From Thermoleophilia bacterium (lineage in GTDB: Bacteria > Actinomycetota > Thermoleophilia > Gaiellales > Gaiellaceae): a DNA stretch of 34,467 nucleotides. Each line of letters begins with the position of its first letter. The first letter of the stretch is position 1. The DNA lies in assembly GCA_016844515.1 (NCBI GenBank), contig JAERMP010000004.1, positions 1 to 34,467 of the forward strand, given 5' to 3'. The notes beneath the pieces are model-generated. The model was not told the origin of the DNA. It saw only the letters and a list, made by a program, of their open reading frames with translations, and ran no database searches. Shown piece by piece: positions 32,292-34,467 of the stretch. The translations under genes and the position numbers were made by a program.

Positions 32292-33471
32292 GATACCTGA
32301 TCGCCGCGCCAGCCTCTATCTCGCCGCCGCCGCGAGGCACGTGGATTAGCGCATCGGCGGTTGCGGCCCTGACGATCATGTGCGACTCCTGGCCGGTGAC
32401 GGGCTCGAGGAGGACCCCGTCCTCGTCCAGGCGGCGCCGGGCCCGTACGAACTCATCTCGCTGAGGGTTTCTGCGGAGCACGATCGAAGCCCGGCCGTGC
32501 TCGTACCCTAGGTTCGCGCTCGCAAGCCCCTGGCGCTCGAGCAGCGCGGGTCTTACGAAGACGAGCGACCCCACGAGCGCCGAGACCGGGTTTCCCGGAA
32601 GGCCGAAGACGAGCGTTGCGCCTCGCACACCGAACGAGAGCGGTTTCCCTGGCTTCACAGCCACACCCCAGAACACCTCCTCCACGCCGAGGCCGGCAGC
32701 GGCTCTGCGAACCAGGTCGTGTGGTCCCATCGAGACGCCGCCGGAGGTCACGAGGACGTCCGCCGCGAGACCGTGCTCGAGAGCCGCGTGGTGGGCGCCT
32801 TCATCGTCCTCGACAACCGGCAGGACCTCGACGTTTGCCCCGGCCGCTCGCAGGACAGCGGCGATCATCGCTCGGTTCGATTCGTAGATCTGCCCGTAGA
32901 CAAGCGGCTCCCCAGCAGGCCGAAGCTCACTTCCGGTTGCGAGGACAGCGACGCGCGGCCGAGTGGAGCATTGAACCTCAGCGACCCCGACCGCGGCGAG
33001 CGCGCCGATCTGCGCAGCTCCGAGCCGCGTGCCGGCGCTCGCCGCAACGTCACCTTCTCGAACGTCTCCGCCGCGAGGACGAATGTGCTGACCGGTGCCT
33101 GCAGGCTCGAGAATCTCGACTCGATCGCCGTGGTCAACGACTCGTTCCACGGGAACGACAGCGTCGGCCCCAACCGGCACCGCAGCGCCGGTCGCGATCC
33201 CAGCCGCTGCGCTCGCCGGAAGCGGCTGTAACGAGGGACTGCCTGCTGGAACTCGAAAGGCAACCGGAAGCTCGCCCGGAGTCTCGGCGGCCCGAACAGC
33301 GAACCCGTCCATCGCAGAGCTCGCGAATGGCGGGAGGTCGACACGCGACAGCGCCGGCTCCCGGAGCACTCGCCCCGCTGCGTCCGCGACGGCGACCCTC
33401 TCCACCGGAAGAAGCTGGGCTCGCTCCCTAATGCATACCAGTGCCTCGTCGACCGTGAGGAGATCGGACAC
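32278..33471 (-). CDS. moeA: Molybdopterin molybdenumtransferase MoeA
   Basis: MoeA inserts molybdate into adenylylated molybdopterin. The 397-residue protein shows the domain order of the family, with SSAMDGFAVR (51-60), GADAVVPVE, RPRGGDVREGD, ATGSEL, the MoCF_biosynth motifs SGGVSMG and KPGKPL, and GLPGNPVSA. A C-terminal beta domain follows. The GTG start lies 9 bases after the penicillin-binding protein stop, so they may share a transcript. It overlaps the M28-like gene at its 3' end. moaC and mog lie 4 kb away on the same strand. Confidence 0.94.
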   Translation of the reverse strand: MSDLLTVDEALVCIRERAQLLPVERVAVADAAGRVLREPALSRVDLPPFASSAMDGFAVRAAETPGELPVAFRVPAGSPSLQPLPASAAAGIATGAAVPVGADAVVPVERVVDHGDRVEILEPAGTGQHIRPRGGDVREGDVAASAGTRLGAAQIGALAAVGVAEVQCSTRPRVAVLATGSELRPAGEPLVYGQIYESNRAMIAAVLRAAGANVEVLPVVEDDEGAHHAALEHGLAADVLVTSGGVSMGPHDLVRRAAAGLGVEEVFWGVAVKPGKPLSFGVRGATLVFGLPGNPVSALVGSLVFVRPALLERQGLASANLGYEHGRASIVLRRNPQRDEFVRARRRLDEDGVLLEPVTGQESHMIVRAATADALIHVPRGGGEIEAGAAIRYLRLE

Positions 33472-33480
33472 CAGCCCGCG

Positions 33481-34467
33481 CTACGTCCCGCCGACCCCTG
33501 GCGCTCGTACCGGGGACGGCTCCGGCTCGTCTGCCGGTGTCGTCTCGGTCTCGGTGCTCTCGGACTCGGAAGCGCTCGGGTCGTAGGTCAGCGCGTACTG
33601 ACCACGCGTGAACGGCTTCCATTCGGGCCAGAAAGCGGGTTCCGCGAACGGGGTCGGCTCGCTTGCCGCGAGCGCCGGCTCCATGAAGAGCCTCCAGATC
33701 TCCGCCGGGAAGCTACCGCCGCTAACTGCAATCCCGTGCACGTTCTCCATGGGGATCTCACCCTTCGTGTAACCGAGCCAGACAGTCGTCGCGAGATCCG
33801 GCGTGTAGCCGGCGAACCACGCATCGGCGTACTCCTCGTTCGTTCCGGTCTTCCCAGCAGCCGGGCGACCGAATGCAGCGCGCGTCCCGGTTCCGTACTG
33901 GATGTTCTGCTCGAGGATGCGCGTGACGACCGCGGCAGTGCCCTCCGAGATCGCCCGCCTGCGCTTGGGAACGCCCCATCCGGCCGTCGTGTCCTCACGC
34001 CCGTCATCGAGGACGACTCGCCGGATCGCCATCGGCTCCGCGTAGACGCCGCCGGCTGCCAGCGTCGCGTACCCCGAGGCGATATCGAGAGGCGAGACCG
34101 CGATCGAGCCGAGGCCGATAGAGGGGACGTACGCGCCCTGAACGTCCAGTTGAGACCGCACCCCCATCCGCCGTGCGGTCTCGGCGACCTTCTCCGGGGT
34201 GACGTCCAGCGTGAGCTGCGCGTAGACCGTGTTGTCGGAGCGGATCGTCGCGCTCCGGATCGAGCTCCACCCGTAGTAGTCGTTGGCGTACGTGGAAACA
34301 CACCACCAGCTGCCGTCGTCACAGTTGCCCGCCGGATGCACCTTGTATGTGAACGGAGCCGAGACGTAGTACGTCGAGTCCGGGTTGATCCCCAGCTCGA
34401 CCGCGGCCGCGAGCACGAACGTCTTGAAGGTCGAGCCCGTCTGCCGGCGCGCCTGCGAGAGCAGGTT
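33481..34467 (-). CDS. Penicillin-binding protein, transpeptidase domain (class A type), 5' part outside window
   Basis: This is the C-terminal 328 residues of a membrane-anchored peptidoglycan transpeptidase. The window starts just before the active site: the SxxK motif STFK (residues 12-15 of the fragment), then SDN in RSDNTVYAQLTLDV and KTGT in RPAAGKTGTNEEYADAWFAGYTP. The glycosyltransferase domain expected for class A lies beyond the edge, so class A is inferred from the domain style. The C-terminal tail after about residue 297 is rich in Ser, Glu, Thr and Pro and probably disordered. The stop lies 9 bases before the moeA start. Frame is open to the last base. Confidence 0.92.
   Translation of the reverse strand, partial: NLLSQARRQTGSTFKTFVLAAAVELGINPDSTYYVSAPFTYKVHPAGNCDDGSWWCVSTYANDYYGWSSIRSATIRSDNTVYAQLTLDVTPEKVAETARRMGVRSQLDVQGAYVPSIGLGSIAVSPLDIASGYATLAAGGVYAEPMAIRRVVLDDGREDTTAGWGVPKRRRAISEGTAAVVTRILEQNIQYGTGTRAAFGRPAAGKTGTNEEYADAWFAGYTPDLATTVWLGYTKGEIPMENVHGIAVSGGSFPAEIWRLFMEPALAASEPTPFAEPAFWPEWKPFTRGQYALTYDPSASESESTETETTPADEPEPSPVRAPGVGGT

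Overview
The window is a gene-dense, high-GC stretch (about two thirds G+C by eye) from an actinobacterium, most likely a Thermoleophilia/Gaiellales-type lineage. The clues are GTG starts, ATGA/GTGA gene overlaps, a luciferase-like F420/flavin enzyme, a MqnP-type prenyltransferase, a large LuxR-family ATPase regulator and a collagen-like surface protein with an N-terminal motif common in that group. The lineage is an inference; no rRNA is present. There are about 35 protein genes, one tRNA-Phe, no CRISPR array and no recognisable transposase gene.

Positions 1-7391 hold amino-acid and nitrogen metabolism plus housekeeping. A broken M20 hydrolase (frameshift and no usable start) lies beside a REP-like palindrome. 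Next come tryptophan 2,3-dioxygenase (kynA), the divergent rarA, an AhpE-like peroxiredoxin and an alpha/beta hydrolase behind a sharp operator-like dyad. A small membrane protein and an aminotransferase/M20 deacylase pair follow. Positions 7490-11931 hold a leftward three-gene surface operon (secreted protein, small cytosolic protein, collagen-like protein). It is divergent from a 959-residue LuxR-type ATPase regulator, with a candidate operator and promoter in the shared gap.

Positions 12014-20621 form a hydantoin/dihydropyrimidine-type catabolic locus. The leftward operon is permease, ATPase, permease, substrate-binding protein, stem-loop, dihydropyrimidinase. The rightward operon is N-carbamoyl amidohydrolase, MFS transporter, luciferase-like oxidoreductase. 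The ABC proteins import a substrate, the dihydropyrimidinase opens the ring and the amidohydrolase removes the carbamoyl group. The luciferase-like enzyme is a candidate for the missing redox step. Near-identical palindromes lie at both ends of the MFS/oxidoreductase pair, and one supplies codons 3-11 of the MFS gene.

Positions 20653-23949 carry arginase, tRNA-Phe, an amidase-signature enzyme and a SAM hydroxide adenosyltransferase. From 30391 down to 24200 the genes run leftward with little spacing: response regulator, histidine kinase, moaC, mog/moaB, mqnP-type ubiA, ccmA, ccmB, ccmC, ccmD. This packs a two-component system with molybdenum-cofactor, menaquinone and cytochrome c maturation genes, so a respiratory role is plausible. 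The right end has a membrane M28-like protein, moeA and the 3' part of a class A penicillin-binding protein cut by the window edge. No gene-free stretch exceeds 300 bases; the longest gap is 23950-24199.
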